Assembly: GCA_946410305.1 (NCBI GenBank)
Contig: CAMJZV010000015.1
Coordinates: forward strand, 17,391 to 81,390
DNA: 64,000 nucleotides
Source: an uncultured Prevotellaceae bacterium
GTDB taxonomy: Bacteria; Bacteroidota; Bacteroidia; Bacteroidales; Bacteroidaceae
Direction of reading: 5' to 3'
Part shown: positions 7,958 to 16,049 of the stretch, piece after piece
Position numbering within the stretch: the stretch's first letter is position 1
Layout of the letters: every line of letters starts with the position of its first letter
Translations under genes and position numbers: made by a program
The notes under the pieces: generated by a model
The model's database searches: none
Told to the model about the DNA's origin: nothing
Seen by the model: the letters and a program-made list of their open reading frames with translations, nothing else

Positions 7958-9781
7958 TTATTGTTCTTTCAAATACTCCATGATACCTTTGCGATACAAC
8001 TCAGCAGGGTCTGTGATGCCTGTCTCAGAGAGACGATCAAAGATCTGGGAGAACGTCTTCACGTTGGCATTGCCAAAGTTGCGGTAATCCTCTGTTTCCA
8101 TCCCAGCTATTTTGCAATTATACCAGCAGGCTAGACTCTCGAAGGCACTCCAAGGCACGTAGGTTAGATCCTTCTTAGAGCCAAGTGAACGAGTGTACTC
8201 CTTCATTTCCTCCACGATTGGGTCGATTCTATCCTGCATCAGAAAGATACCGAACTCATGGCTGAACATGGCCAGTTGATAGTCCAAATACTGATTGTAA
8301 TAGACGGTATTGGTATTCTCATTCAGATTGTTGTACGATGGGCCTTTTGCGCCTGCACGATACAATAGCCAATGATAATCGCCTCTGTTCCAAGTATAAC
8401 CTGTTACGCGCTCCCAATCCTTAACGAAAGAATGGGTCTTCATGTGTTGGCTCAGCTGATTCATCCGTTCCTCCATATCCTTCTTCGCCTGAGGATAGAC
8501 ATTCTTGAGATAGTTGTCGTAGTTATCGACATACACTTTGGCAATGGTACTGGCTATATTCATGATCTCATCAGGCGAGTTATGGTTTTTGGCCATCTCC
8601 TGATATTTGTCCATCACTTTCTGAAGACTATCCGCATTGGCGAATGTCTCTGCTGAGACCATAAAGAAGAACGTACCTGACAACATACCGCCCTCACCTT
8701 GTCCGAACATAAGGTAGTCCTTGTATTTCTGCAAGGTATCGACAGCAGCCTTGGGGAGCGTATGGCCATATTTCGCAGTGTATTCTTCGTCAGAGAATCC
8801 TAGTCCAGCTAGTGTATAGAGATGGGTTACGTAGTTTACCTCAGGGCGGATCTCAAATAGAATCTTAACTTCGCCAGCCTGTTTGTTGTTCATCTGCGTA
8901 GCAATGAAGGCCTTCAGCTTGTCGTTAAACATCTCAGGCTGCTCCATGTGGATGAAGTGTCCGCAAGTGGTCAGTTCCGTATAGTCGAGGTTGGGATAGA
9001 GGCGCTCCATCTTCTGCTTATTGTCAGGATCAAGACCGCTGTTCTGCGTACAGATGACCATTACTGGCTGAGTAATCTGGTGATTCGGCCACCATTTCTT
9101 TTCAATAAGGTGTTGCATTGTGCTCGAAGCCACATATTGGGGTGTTTCGGGCATTACTGACATGGCATAGTCGTTGATCTCCTGAGGTGTTTCCTTACCA
9201 GCCAATGACGACACAAAACCAGTAATCACCTCACGACAGTTATCGCCATCAAAGGCGTGACCAAACTGATTAACAGCCTCTACATATTCTGGAGTCTCAG
9301 TACCATCGTAGAAACAATATACACCGTCAACGTCTACTAAAGCGCCTTTGTGGCCTGTCGTCATCAGCGTCTGACGGCATACGGGCGTTCCAAGACTGTG
9401 ACCTACAAAGACAGCATCTTTGATGCTGTTGACATTCAACACTTCATCGATGGCATGAGCAAAGAAATCAAGTGTGTATTCCACATGTGGCTTGTCACTC
9501 TGTCCGTAGCCAGGCAGATCGACGAATACGAGTTGCAGGTCATTGTCGTCTCGGAAAGCCTCGAACTGCTTCTCCCACGTATTCATGTCACAGCCGAAGC
9601 CGTGAACGAAACAGACAGTTTTTGCATCAGAGCCAACCGACTCATTCCATAATTTATAATGTACGCGGATACTATCGTCGATAGTGGCGTATTCTGACTT
9701 CAATTCGCTGAGCGTCTGCGGCTGGTTTCCACAGCTTACCAGCAACAGGGCGAATAACAAATATAAAAGTACTTGTTTCAT
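7958..9781 (-). CDS. Lipoprotein alpha/beta hydrolase fused to an uncharacterised helical domain
   Basis: 607 residues from ATG 9781. The lipoprotein signal has a lipobox-like LLLVSC near residue 18. Residues about 30-290 are an alpha/beta hydrolase: oxyanion segment CFVHGFGCDMNTW, nucleophile elbow FVGHSLGTPVC, and a catalytic His in TTCGHFIHMEQP. A second domain of about 310 residues is mostly helical and contains a SHEFGIFLMQ segment that resembles, but does not complete, an HExxH zinc helix. Such hydrolases are usually about 280-300 residues, so the second half is a real fusion. The ATG overlaps the TGA of the acetyltransferase gene (ATGA), so translation is coupled. Surface location and esterase activity are inferred. 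Confidence 0.8.
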   Translation of the reverse strand: MKQVLLYLLFALLLVSCGNQPQTLSELKSEYATIDDSIRVHYKLWNESVGSDAKTVCFVHGFGCDMNTWEKQFEAFRDDNDLQLVFVDLPGYGQSDKPHVEYTLDFFAHAIDEVLNVNSIKDAVFVGHSLGTPVCRQTLMTTGHKGALVDVDGVYCFYDGTETPEYVEAVNQFGHAFDGDNCREVITGFVSSLAGKETPQEINDYAMSVMPETPQYVASSTMQHLIEKKWWPNHQITQPVMVICTQNSGLDPDNKQKMERLYPNLDYTELTTCGHFIHMEQPEMFNDKLKAFIATQMNNKQAGEVKILFEIRPEVNYVTHLYTLAGLGFSDEEYTAKYGHTLPKAAVDTLQKYKDYLMFGQGEGGMLSGTFFFMVSAETFANADSLQKVMDKYQEMAKNHNSPDEIMNIASTIAKVYVDNYDNYLKNVYPQAKKDMEERMNQLSQHMKTHSFVKDWERVTGYTWNRGDYHWLLYRAGAKGPSYNNLNENTNTVYYNQYLDYQLAMFSHEFGIFLMQDRIDPIVEEMKEYTRSLGSKKDLTYVPWSAFESLACWYNCKIAGMETEDYRNFGNANVKTFSQIFDRLSETGITDPAELYRKGIMEYLKEQ

Positions 9782-10299
9782 CTTTTTTGCTCTAATTTCA
9801 TTACTCTTACTGGACAGTCTGAGCCCACTTCCAGATTGGGACATAAAGTTTCCTCTCCAGTATCCACGAATCCACACTTCCCCATCACTCGGCCAGAAGC
9901 CGGGTTTGAAGGAAAGTAGTCACCCCAGAGTGTAGTGAATCCCTTTTCATTAAAACAGTAGTCGATGACCATCTGAAGTGCTTCAGTGCAGATGCCTTTG
10001 CTCCAATACGGACGGGCTATCCAATACCCCACCTCCGCATGATCTTCTGCAATCTTCAGGTTTGATGCGGATGCCGGGAGGTAGCCCACACAACCAATGG
10101 CCTCTCCTGACTCTTTCCATATCACTGCCCACATCCCTTCTGCATTGAAGACAGTTCGAATAATCTCCAGACTCTCCTCAACCGACTTATGTGGTGGCCA
10201 TCCGGCACGAGGCCCAACTTCTGGGTCACTGGCGTATTTAAACAGCGTCTCGGCATCGCTATCCTGCCATGGGCGTAATAGTATTCTTTCTGTTTCCAT
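9778..10299 (-). CDS. GNAT-family N-acetyltransferase (RimJ/RimL-like)
   Basis: 173 residues when started at 10299 (METERILLRPWQDSDAETLF); the longer frame to 10416 would cross promoter copy D. The pattern 'ERILLRPW' at the start, 'AIGCVGYLPAS' in the middle, and 'VGYWIARPYWSKGICTEALQ' with the acetyl-CoA-binding turn is that of the ribosomal-protein-alanine acetyltransferase-like GNATs. The acceptor is unknown. It is the first gene of a coupled pair with the lipoprotein hydrolase and is preceded by the shared operator motif. Confidence 0.88.
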   Translation of the reverse strand: METERILLRPWQDSDAETLFKYASDPEVGPRAGWPPHKSVEESLEIIRTVFNAEGMWAVIWKESGEAIGCVGYLPASASNLKIAEDHAEVGYWIARPYWSKGICTEALQMVIDYCFNEKGFTTLWGDYFPSNPASGRVMGKCGFVDTGEETLCPNLEVGSDCPVRVMKLEQKR

Positions 10300-10322
10300 C
10301 TTCTTTTTATCGTTTGACGATG

Positions 10323-10382
10323 CAAAGGTACGGATAGTTGCGAGATTTACAAAAAAACTGGGATAAACTGTACAAATATGTG
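10323..10382 (-). promoter_or_regulatory. Promoter with shared 33-bp upstream motif, copy D
   Basis: The -7 element TACCTTTG is read at 10330-10323, with the motif at 10350-10382, again exactly 27 bp away. The halves are CATCACATA and TATCCCAGT, followed by a run of T and TTTG. This copy is 4 kb from the lytTR gene and serves the acetyltransferase-hydrolase pair. Confidence 0.6.
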
Positions 10383-10445
10383 ATGAGTGGTAATGTTCAT
10401 TAATGATGGGTCTCATTTCTACTACTGTCTAATGCCTTCACAATA

Positions 10446-10482
10446 TGAACCCCAAAAGTTCTTGTCTAACATCTGGGGTTCA
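10446..10482. repeat. Perfect 9-bp inverted repeat beside the integrase gene
   Basis: TGAACCCCA (10446-10454) and TGGGGTTCA (10474-10482) form a perfect 9-bp stem with a 19-nt loop, between the acetyltransferase promoter and the integrase terminator. There is no T-tract on either side, so it is a poor terminator. It may be a recombinase-arm or regulatory site; its function is unknown. Confidence 0.4.
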
Positions 10483-10487
10483 CTTCA

Positions 10488-10515
10488 TTTAAAAAACTCT
10501 CTCCAAGAAAGAGTT
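10488..10515 (-). terminator. Rho-independent terminator of the integrase gene
   Basis: On the minus strand AACTCT and AGAGTT (10515-10510 and 10500-10495) form a stem directly followed by a run of T (complement of 10489-10494). It lies 9 bp after the integrase stop codon. Confidence 0.6.
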
Positions 10516-10523
10516 GTTACATA

Positions 10524-11618
10524 CTATAATCTATGAATAGCCTTGCGCAATTGTTCATCTGTTAGTTTGGCATAAACCTGAGTACTAGTAACAGATCTAT
10601 GTCCCATCAGTTTGGCAATGGTATAGATGTCCGTACCTTTGTTTAGCAAAGCCATTGCAAAGCTATGCCTGAAGCAGTGAAAGGTTATGTGCTTGTCAAT
10701 CTTTGCCTTCTCCACCAGCAACGGAACCTCCTTGTTCAGCATGAATTCTGTAAGACCAGGAAATACGCGAGGACCATCCCTGCTTATAGAACGGAGCAGT
10801 CTTGTTGCCGATGTTGACAAAGGCAGACTGACAACCGTTTTCGTTTTACGGATAGTCAGGCATATACTTGACTTGTTCTTGTATCGGAGGTTAATGTCCT
10901 TCCATTCAAGATTGATAATGTCTGCCCTCCTTAGACCCGTGTAAACAGATAGGAGTGCAGCCTGTTTTACCATCGGGTTTTCTGAGTAGTCCACCTTCTC
11001 CAACTGCTGTATCTCGCTTTCTTCAAGATACTCCTTCTTGGTGTCATGGTTCCAGTGGATTCTCTTAACGTCAGCGGTTATGTTGTTCTGGAGTATTCCG
11101 TCCTTATATGCAAGTGCAACAACCGACAGGAAGGCATTCAGATATGCCACCGCTGTATTATGTTTAAGTTTACCCGTCTTTTTCCAGCATCTTTCTTTGA
11201 AGAGGAACTTGGAGAACTTTTCGCAAAGGCTCACGGACAGATCCTTGAAAGAACATTCGTTGTTACAGAATCTTTTGAAGTGTTTGTAACTACAGTAGTA
11301 TTTGATACCATAGTATTCACAGCAGTCGTGGAAATAATCCAAGAAACTACTGTTTAGCTGGTCTTTCAGCAGGAAAGAATACTCCTTCTTCACCATTCGC
11401 ATATACCTGTCGCACCGGATTGCTTCTGCAATCTCGTCGATTATTTCATTGTGATGTTTCTCGATGTCGCTAATCGGGTTCACGTATTTCTCCAGGTTCA
11501 GGAATTCATACCTGACTTCCTCGCCCTTCGGATTGACAAAGACTGGATTGTACTCTAAGAACACGGACAGCATGGTTCCTTTGTTCTTTTTCTTTGTTCT
11601 TATTGTGACCCTATTCAT
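10524..11618 (-). CDS. Tyrosine recombinase / site-specific integrase
   Basis: 364 residues. An N-terminal SAM-like core-binding domain lies at about 95-190 and the catalytic domain at about 200-364. The catalytic residues are present: Arg in YTGLRRADI, the H-x-x-R pair in TFHCFRHSFA, His in LMGHRSVT and the Tyr nucleophile in TQVYAKLTD. Length and domain order fit Bacteroidota integrases of mobilizable or conjugative elements. It overlaps the upstream three-HTH gene by 8 bp. The pair stands alone between GNAT and the 3' end of mnmE. No other mobility genes are visible, so this is either a minimal element or the remains of one. Confidence 0.93.
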   Translation of the reverse strand: MNRVTIRTKKKNKGTMLSVFLEYNPVFVNPKGEEVRYEFLNLEKYVNPISDIEKHHNEIIDEIAEAIRCDRYMRMVKKEYSFLLKDQLNSSFLDYFHDCCEYYGIKYYCSYKHFKRFCNNECSFKDLSVSLCEKFSKFLFKERCWKKTGKLKHNTAVAYLNAFLSVVALAYKDGILQNNITADVKRIHWNHDTKKEYLEESEIQQLEKVDYSENPMVKQAALLSVYTGLRRADIINLEWKDINLRYKNKSSICLTIRKTKTVVSLPLSTSATRLLRSISRDGPRVFPGLTEFMLNKEVPLLVEKAKIDKHITFHCFRHSFAMALLNKGTDIYTIAKLMGHRSVTSTQVYAKLTDEQLRKAIHRL

Positions 11619-12204
11619 AGTACTCCTCCTTCCATCTTTTTAAATCATGAGCATTGAATAAGAGAACCCCGTTGTCGTGTTTGATATGCACGATGCTCTG
11701 TGCAACAGCCCGAAACAGAGCTTTCCTGTCAGTCTCGATAATCGTCATTGCTTCATCAATACTTAGCCATGGCTTGACATAACACGATGCTTCCGCCCAG
11801 GCTGCCATAACGTCTTCCTTGTTATAGCGTTTGAGCCAGCCAACACTGTATGACCTGACACCGTATCTCTTCACGAACTTTAGTAGCCAGCATCTTCCCA
11901 TGCCTGTCAGCTTTATCAAGCCAGCGATAGAAAATGATGCTTCGCCGATGGGGGAGGTGGGAGTCTCCGGTAGATGTGAATACCAATGGATGAAATCAAT
12001 CCATCTGACCTGTTTACCACTCTTTCCATTCATACATGGAATAACGCCGTCTTTTACCAGACGGTAAACGTAGCCTTTTGTGTAGCCGGAAAGTGACACG
12101 ACCTCACTGATTGTGAGATGTCCCTTCGACACTACATTCTGCCACTCTACATCCAAACTATCGTAAGGATCGTAGTAATGTTTGAAATGCTTGTAATTAC
12201 TCAT
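11611..12204 (-). CDS. Protein with three tandem excisionase/MerR-like helix-turn-helix domains
   Basis: About 197 residues from ATG 12204 (MSNYKHFKHY); ATG 12219 would add five residues but overlaps an inverted repeat. Three winged-helix-like units repeat. The first is at about 27-75 (ISEVVSLSGYTKGYVYRLV then KSGKQVRWIDFIHWY). The second is at about 85-130 (IAGLIKLTGMGRCWLLKFVK then YNKEDVMAAW). The third is at about 140-195 (SIDEAMTIIETDRKALFRAV then FNAHDLKRW). Excisionase-type proteins of integrative elements normally carry one such unit. The 8-bp overlap with the integrase gene implies a directionality or regulatory role. Confidence 0.75.
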   Translation of the reverse strand: MSNYKHFKHYYDPYDSLDVEWQNVVSKGHLTISEVVSLSGYTKGYVYRLVKDGVIPCMNGKSGKQVRWIDFIHWYSHLPETPTSPIGEASFSIAGLIKLTGMGRCWLLKFVKRYGVRSYSVGWLKRYNKEDVMAAWAEASCYVKPWLSIDEAMTIIETDRKALFRAVAQSIVHIKHDNGVLLFNAHDLKRWKEEYYE

Positions 12205-12214
12205 AATTATTTCA

Positions 12215-12260
12215 GTCACCTTAGTGTGACATTAATAATATGAGTCCACAAGAGTCATAT
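12215..12260. repeat. Two operator-like inverted repeats upstream of the HTH/integrase genes
   Basis: GTCACCTTAGTGTGAC (12215-12230, 5-bp arms) and a second repeat with ATATGA / TCATAT arms (12238-12260) lie just upstream of the three-HTH gene start. They could be autoregulatory binding sites of that protein. The rest of the gap to mnmE (12261-12520) is very AT-rich, and I see no gene or clear att repeat in it. Confidence 0.4.
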
Positions 12261-12520
12261 TGAGTAGGAATAGAGTCGATGATTATTGTGAAAACTTGTG
12301 TTTTATGGCCGATTTTAATGCTATTGGATTCGTTTTTGGGTTGTTTTATGCAAATTATTAATTTCCTAGAGGGTAGAAAAAGTTCCTAAAATTAGACGTT
12401 TTTTAATAAACTTAATAATCGTAATTCGTTGATAATAAGGTAGTTGTGCTTTTGGTGATAATTTAAAATTTGTTTTTTAAGAAATATGTAACTAATTGAT
12501 TTTCAACACGTTATACACTT

Positions 12521-13906
12521 CTATTTGCCCACGCAGAAGTTTTTAAAGATATTTCCTAGTACTTCGTTGGGAGTTATCTGACCGCCAGTAATCTCTGCAA
12601 GTGCGTCAAGTGCTTGGCGGAGATCTTCGCTTAGGAGGTCTCCGCTGAGTTGCATCTGAAGACCGTCGATGACTCGCTGGATGCAGTCGTGAGAACGGGT
12701 CAGGGCGTCGAAATGACGTGCGTTGGTTACAATAATATCGTTGTCGGTAAGGGTGGGGATGTCGGCAGCCTGGTAGATGGCCTGCTCTAAATCTTCAATT
12801 CCCGTTCCAAACTTTGCACTGATAGATATAGATGGGAGATTTAACGTATTATAACTATTGTTATTTGCTTTGTCTGATTTATTTTTAACGATGATAAGTT
12901 TTTTATCCTCAGTACGTTGCTGAATATCGCTAATTTCTTTATTTGATGGTTCGCTATCGATAATCCAGAGGATGATGCGGGCTTTGTCGATGGCGGCATA
13001 AGTGCGCTCGATACCTATTTGCTCGACGGTATCTTGCGTTTGACGGATGCCTGCAGTATCGATGAAACGGAAGGTGACGCCCTGGATGTCGATGGTGTCC
13101 TCGATGGTGTCGCGGGTGGTGCCGTGGATGTCACTGACAATGGCACGGTCGTCTTTCAATAGGGCGTTCAGTAGCGTTGATTTTCCTACATTGGTCTTGC
13201 CAACGATAGCCACAGGTATGCCTTGTTTAAGGGCTTGTCCTGTCTCGAAAGAACGAGCTAGCTTGGAGATGTGATTGTCAATTTCTTTCGTGAGTTCATA
13301 AAGCTCACTGCGGTCAGCAAACTCAAGATCCTCGTGGTCTGAGAAATCGAGTTCCAACTCCAACAGTGATGTTAGCTTGAGCAGCTGTTCGCGCAGCTGT
13401 GCGAGCTTAGAAGAAAAGTGGCCCCTGAGTTGACTTAAAGCCATTTGATGGGTGGCCTGATTAGTAGAGGCTATCAGATCGGCCACAGCCTCGGCTTGAG
13501 TGAGATCCATCTTGCCATTGAGGTAGGCACGCTGGGTAAATTCGCCAGGGTTCGCCATGCGACAGCCGTGCTGGATGAGCTGCTCCAACACCTTATTTAA
13601 TATATAGCGTGAGCCGTGACAGCTGATTTCCGCACTATCTTCGCCAGTATAGCTGTGAGGAGCGCGGAAAACGGAGACCAGCACCTCGTCGATTGTTTGT
13701 GGCGACGGAATCGCCACACGCTCGACATTGCCACTATGGTTATTACGCTCGATGATGTGGCCAAAGTGGATGGTGTTGGCCTTGGCGTTGGTGAGGTCTT
13801 TGGTGAATATACGAGAAAGAATCTCAAGAGACTGAGCTCCTGAGATTCTGATAATTCCTAATGCGCCACCTGGGGCGGTGGCTAAAGCACAAATTGTTTC
13901 GTTCAT
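12521..13906 (-). CDS. mnmE: tRNA uridine-5-carboxymethylaminomethyl modification GTPase MnmE
   Basis: 461 residues, the usual length. The N-terminal folate-binding domain begins MNETICALATAPGGALGIIR. The central helical domain is interrupted by the G domain with G1 GKTNVGKSTL, G3 DTAGIR and G4 NKSD. The protein ends in the conserved FCVGK, whose cysteine is required in the family. With MnmG it modifies U34 of tRNAs. It begins immediately after the stop of the nucleoside phosphorylase gene (TAAATG junction), so the two are co-translated. Its 3' end adjoins the integrase module; the 3' end of this gene is a known integration site in Proteobacteria (SGI1). Confidence 0.97.
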   Translation of the reverse strand: MNETICALATAPGGALGIIRISGAQSLEILSRIFTKDLTNAKANTIHFGHIIERNNHSGNVERVAIPSPQTIDEVLVSVFRAPHSYTGEDSAEISCHGSRYILNKVLEQLIQHGCRMANPGEFTQRAYLNGKMDLTQAEAVADLIASTNQATHQMALSQLRGHFSSKLAQLREQLLKLTSLLELELDFSDHEDLEFADRSELYELTKEIDNHISKLARSFETGQALKQGIPVAIVGKTNVGKSTLLNALLKDDRAIVSDIHGTTRDTIEDTIDIQGVTFRFIDTAGIRQTQDTVEQIGIERTYAAIDKARIILWIIDSEPSNKEISDIQQRTEDKKLIIVKNKSDKANNNSYNTLNLPSISISAKFGTGIEDLEQAIYQAADIPTLTDNDIIVTNARHFDALTRSHDCIQRVIDGLQMQLSGDLLSEDLRQALDALAEITGGQITPNEVLGNIFKNFCVGK

Positions 13907-14782
13907 TTAGATGCGGTCGAGAACCTTCTGGATGATGGTGTCGATAGAGCTCTTGTAGTCGGTGTTCATCTTCTGGGCATAGCGGTTGGCAATAACCATG
14001 CAGCAGGTCATAGCGTGGTGACCCAGGAGTGCAGCAAGACCAGCGAGTGCACTGGACTCCATCTCGAAGTTACAAATCTTCATGCCCTCATACTCGAAGG
14101 CTTCAATCTTCTTGTTCTGGTCGGGATCGCCTACAGCAGCGCGCAGCTGACGGCCCTGAGGACCATAGAAACCACCACAGGCAACGGTATAGCCCTTGAC
14201 CATATCGTCGGCAGCAATGCGTTCGATAAGTTCCTGGTCAGCAACAGCTACATAGGGAGCACCCTTGATGGGGTTCCAATCCATGTGTTTCTTGAAAGCT
14301 TCCTCCATCTTCAGGTCGCAGACTTCGTTGCGACCAGCATAGAAGTTCAACAGGCCATCAAAGCCGATACTCTTGACAGAGGCGATAAACGAACCGGTGG
14401 GTGTGAAGGGCTGCAGACCACCACAGGTGCCGATGCGTACCATAGTGAGGGCACGATGCTCAGGCTTCTCCTCGCGGGTGGCGTAGTCGATGTTGGCCAG
14501 CGTGTCGAGCTCGTTGACAACGATGTCGATGTTGTCACAGCCAATGCCATGAGACTGGCAGGTGATGCGCTTGCCTTTATACATACCCGTAATGGTGTGG
14601 AACTCGCGCGAAGATACTTCGTGCTCGATGCTGTCGAAGTGGGCAGCAACAGTGTTGACACGAGCAGGATCGCCCACGAGAATAACCTTGTCTGCCAGGA
14701 ATTCGGGCTTCAGATGAAGGTGGAAGCAAGAGCCATCACCATTGATGATGAGCTCAGATTCGGGGAAATGTTTTTTTGCCAT
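13907..14782 (-). CDS. Nucleoside phosphorylase, uridine-phosphorylase-like
   Basis: 291 residues of the PNP/UDP phosphorylase family. The phosphate-binding region is in 'VILVGDPARVNTVA', followed by 'SHGIGCDNIDIVVNEL', 'MVRIGTCGGLQP' and the nucleoside-site segment 'ICNFEMESSALAGLAALLGH'. It cleaves a nucleoside with phosphate to a base and (deoxy)ribose-1-phosphate in salvage. The E-M-E-S-S-A segment suits uridine or purine nucleosides, and I cannot fix the specificity. It is separated from the PD40 gene upstream by only 4 bp and abuts mnmE, so the three probably form an operon from the promoter at 15993-16000. Confidence 0.9.
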   Translation of the reverse strand: MAKKHFPESELIINGDGSCFHLHLKPEFLADKVILVGDPARVNTVAAHFDSIEHEVSSREFHTITGMYKGKRITCQSHGIGCDNIDIVVNELDTLANIDYATREEKPEHRALTMVRIGTCGGLQPFTPTGSFIASVKSIGFDGLLNFYAGRNEVCDLKMEEAFKKHMDWNPIKGAPYVAVADQELIERIAADDMVKGYTVACGGFYGPQGRQLRAAVGDPDQNKKIEAFEYEGMKICNFEMESSALAGLAALLGHHAMTCCMVIANRYAQKMNTDYKSSIDTIIQKVLDRI

Positions 14783-14786
14783 AGTA

Positions 14787-15965
14787 TTACTTGTTTTTAG
14801 TTAGAAAAGTGTTTTCTGTATTTCTGATTGTTTTTTCCAAATCGTGAATAGCATTATACAATGTCTGCACTTGTTGCTCGTCGGAGAGAATGTCGGCAGC
14901 CATCGCTTTCTTTGCAGCCTTGCCTGCGATGGCGTAGGTCTCGCGCGTCCTGTCGAGCGACTGGCGTAGGTTGTCCTGGCGGTTGCGCAGCGTGGTAAGC
15001 TGTTGGTAACGCAGAATATTCTCAGGCAGTTTGAAGTCGGAGAGTTGGTGGTAGGTGATATCGTCGTTGATGACAAACGAGATATTGGAGGAACTGGCCT
15101 TGGTATGCTGGTTCTCTTTTACTTCCTCCAAGCGACGAATGGCCAGGCTGTACTGCTCTTCGTCGTACCATGTATCAGCGATACTGCTTATTTGGGCTAA
15201 ACCATTGATCTCTTCGGGAGTGTAATCTTCGAGATTGTATGTAATACGCTTTTCGGAAGGTACGAAGACGTAGATGCACACCTTGCCTTCCTCTTGGTTG
15301 CGATCACTGACAAACCAACCGAGATTGGCATACTCGTCGACGACATAGAGATAGTCGTTGGCTGGAGAATTGAAAGGCAAACCAATATTGATAGAACGCA
15401 GGAAACGGTTCTCTTCCTCGTCATAGGTCGTCATATAGATGTCGTAGCCTCCCAAACCTTCAGGGTCACCGTCAGCAGCAAAATAGAAGGTGGTTCCATC
15501 GCCCATCATATAGGGATAGTTGACGTGACGGAAGAGTTTCTCATCGTTGATGCCTACTAGTTTTGCGGGTTGCGACCACTCAAGATTGGACTCTTCGCGA
15601 TAGTAGAGGTTGCTGGTGGAGTCGGTCTCCTGTTGAGAGTAGTAGCACTTGTTGCCTATCTCGTTGAGATACACGAAGTAGCCGTCGTTTTCCTTGATGT
15701 GGAAGAAGTCGTCGCCATCTTTGATGGAACCTGTCTCGGGACTGAGACGATAGTATTTGAGGAAACCATCTTTGTCGACCACGATGCTGTCGATAATCAT
15801 CACTTTCTGCATGGCTGCCTTCATGCGCTCCATTCTCTCCAAGCGCATCTGCTCTTCAGGAGAAATCTTCTGGACACGCTGGACCTTCTTTGTACGTCGG
15901 CGTTGTCCTTGTACAGGAATCGCTAACAGCAGGATGAAGAAAGCAACAATCAGTCGTATATTCAT
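14787..15965 (-). CDS. Secreted PD40-type beta-propeller protein
   Basis: 392 residues from ATG 15965 (MNIRLIVAFFILLLAIPVQG), which gives a clean signal peptide; the frame to 16025 would cross the promoter. A basic stretch after the signal (RRRTKKV) precedes WD40-like/PD40 beta-propeller blades, for example 'HVNYPYMMGDGTTFYFAADG' followed by 'GLGGYDIYMT', and 'FNSPANDYLYVVDEYANLGW'. The last 120 residues are helical, with heptads around 'LRQSLDRTRETYAIAGKAAK'. The function is unknown. PD40 proteins of this phylum are often associated with OmpA-like envelope complexes. The -7 box TATCTTTG lies at 16000-15993. Confidence 0.75.
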   Translation of the reverse strand: MNIRLIVAFFILLLAIPVQGQRRRTKKVQRVQKISPEEQMRLERMERMKAAMQKVMIIDSIVVDKDGFLKYYRLSPETGSIKDGDDFFHIKENDGYFVYLNEIGNKCYYSQQETDSTSNLYYREESNLEWSQPAKLVGINDEKLFRHVNYPYMMGDGTTFYFAADGDPEGLGGYDIYMTTYDEEENRFLRSINIGLPFNSPANDYLYVVDEYANLGWFVSDRNQEEGKVCIYVFVPSEKRITYNLEDYTPEEINGLAQISSIADTWYDEEQYSLAIRRLEEVKENQHTKASSSNISFVINDDITYHQLSDFKLPENILRYQQLTTLRNRQDNLRQSLDRTRETYAIAGKAAKKAMAADILSDEQQVQTLYNAIHDLEKTIRNTENTFLTKNK

Positions 15966-16049
15966 TAGTACAGAATTCGTGGTTATAATACGCAAAGATA
16001 CGAAAAAACCATAAATGGACACCAAAGGAGTGTCTACAATTAAGGAAAT

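Noticed and set aside
10524..12204. Complete integrative island at mnmE
   Set aside because: Only two genes are present, and I found no copy of the mnmE 3' end on the far side of the integrase.
14015..14800. 261-codon plus-strand frame opposite the nucleoside phosphorylase
   Set aside because: The opposite strand encodes a complete, recognisable enzyme; the plus frame is a codon-bias shadow.
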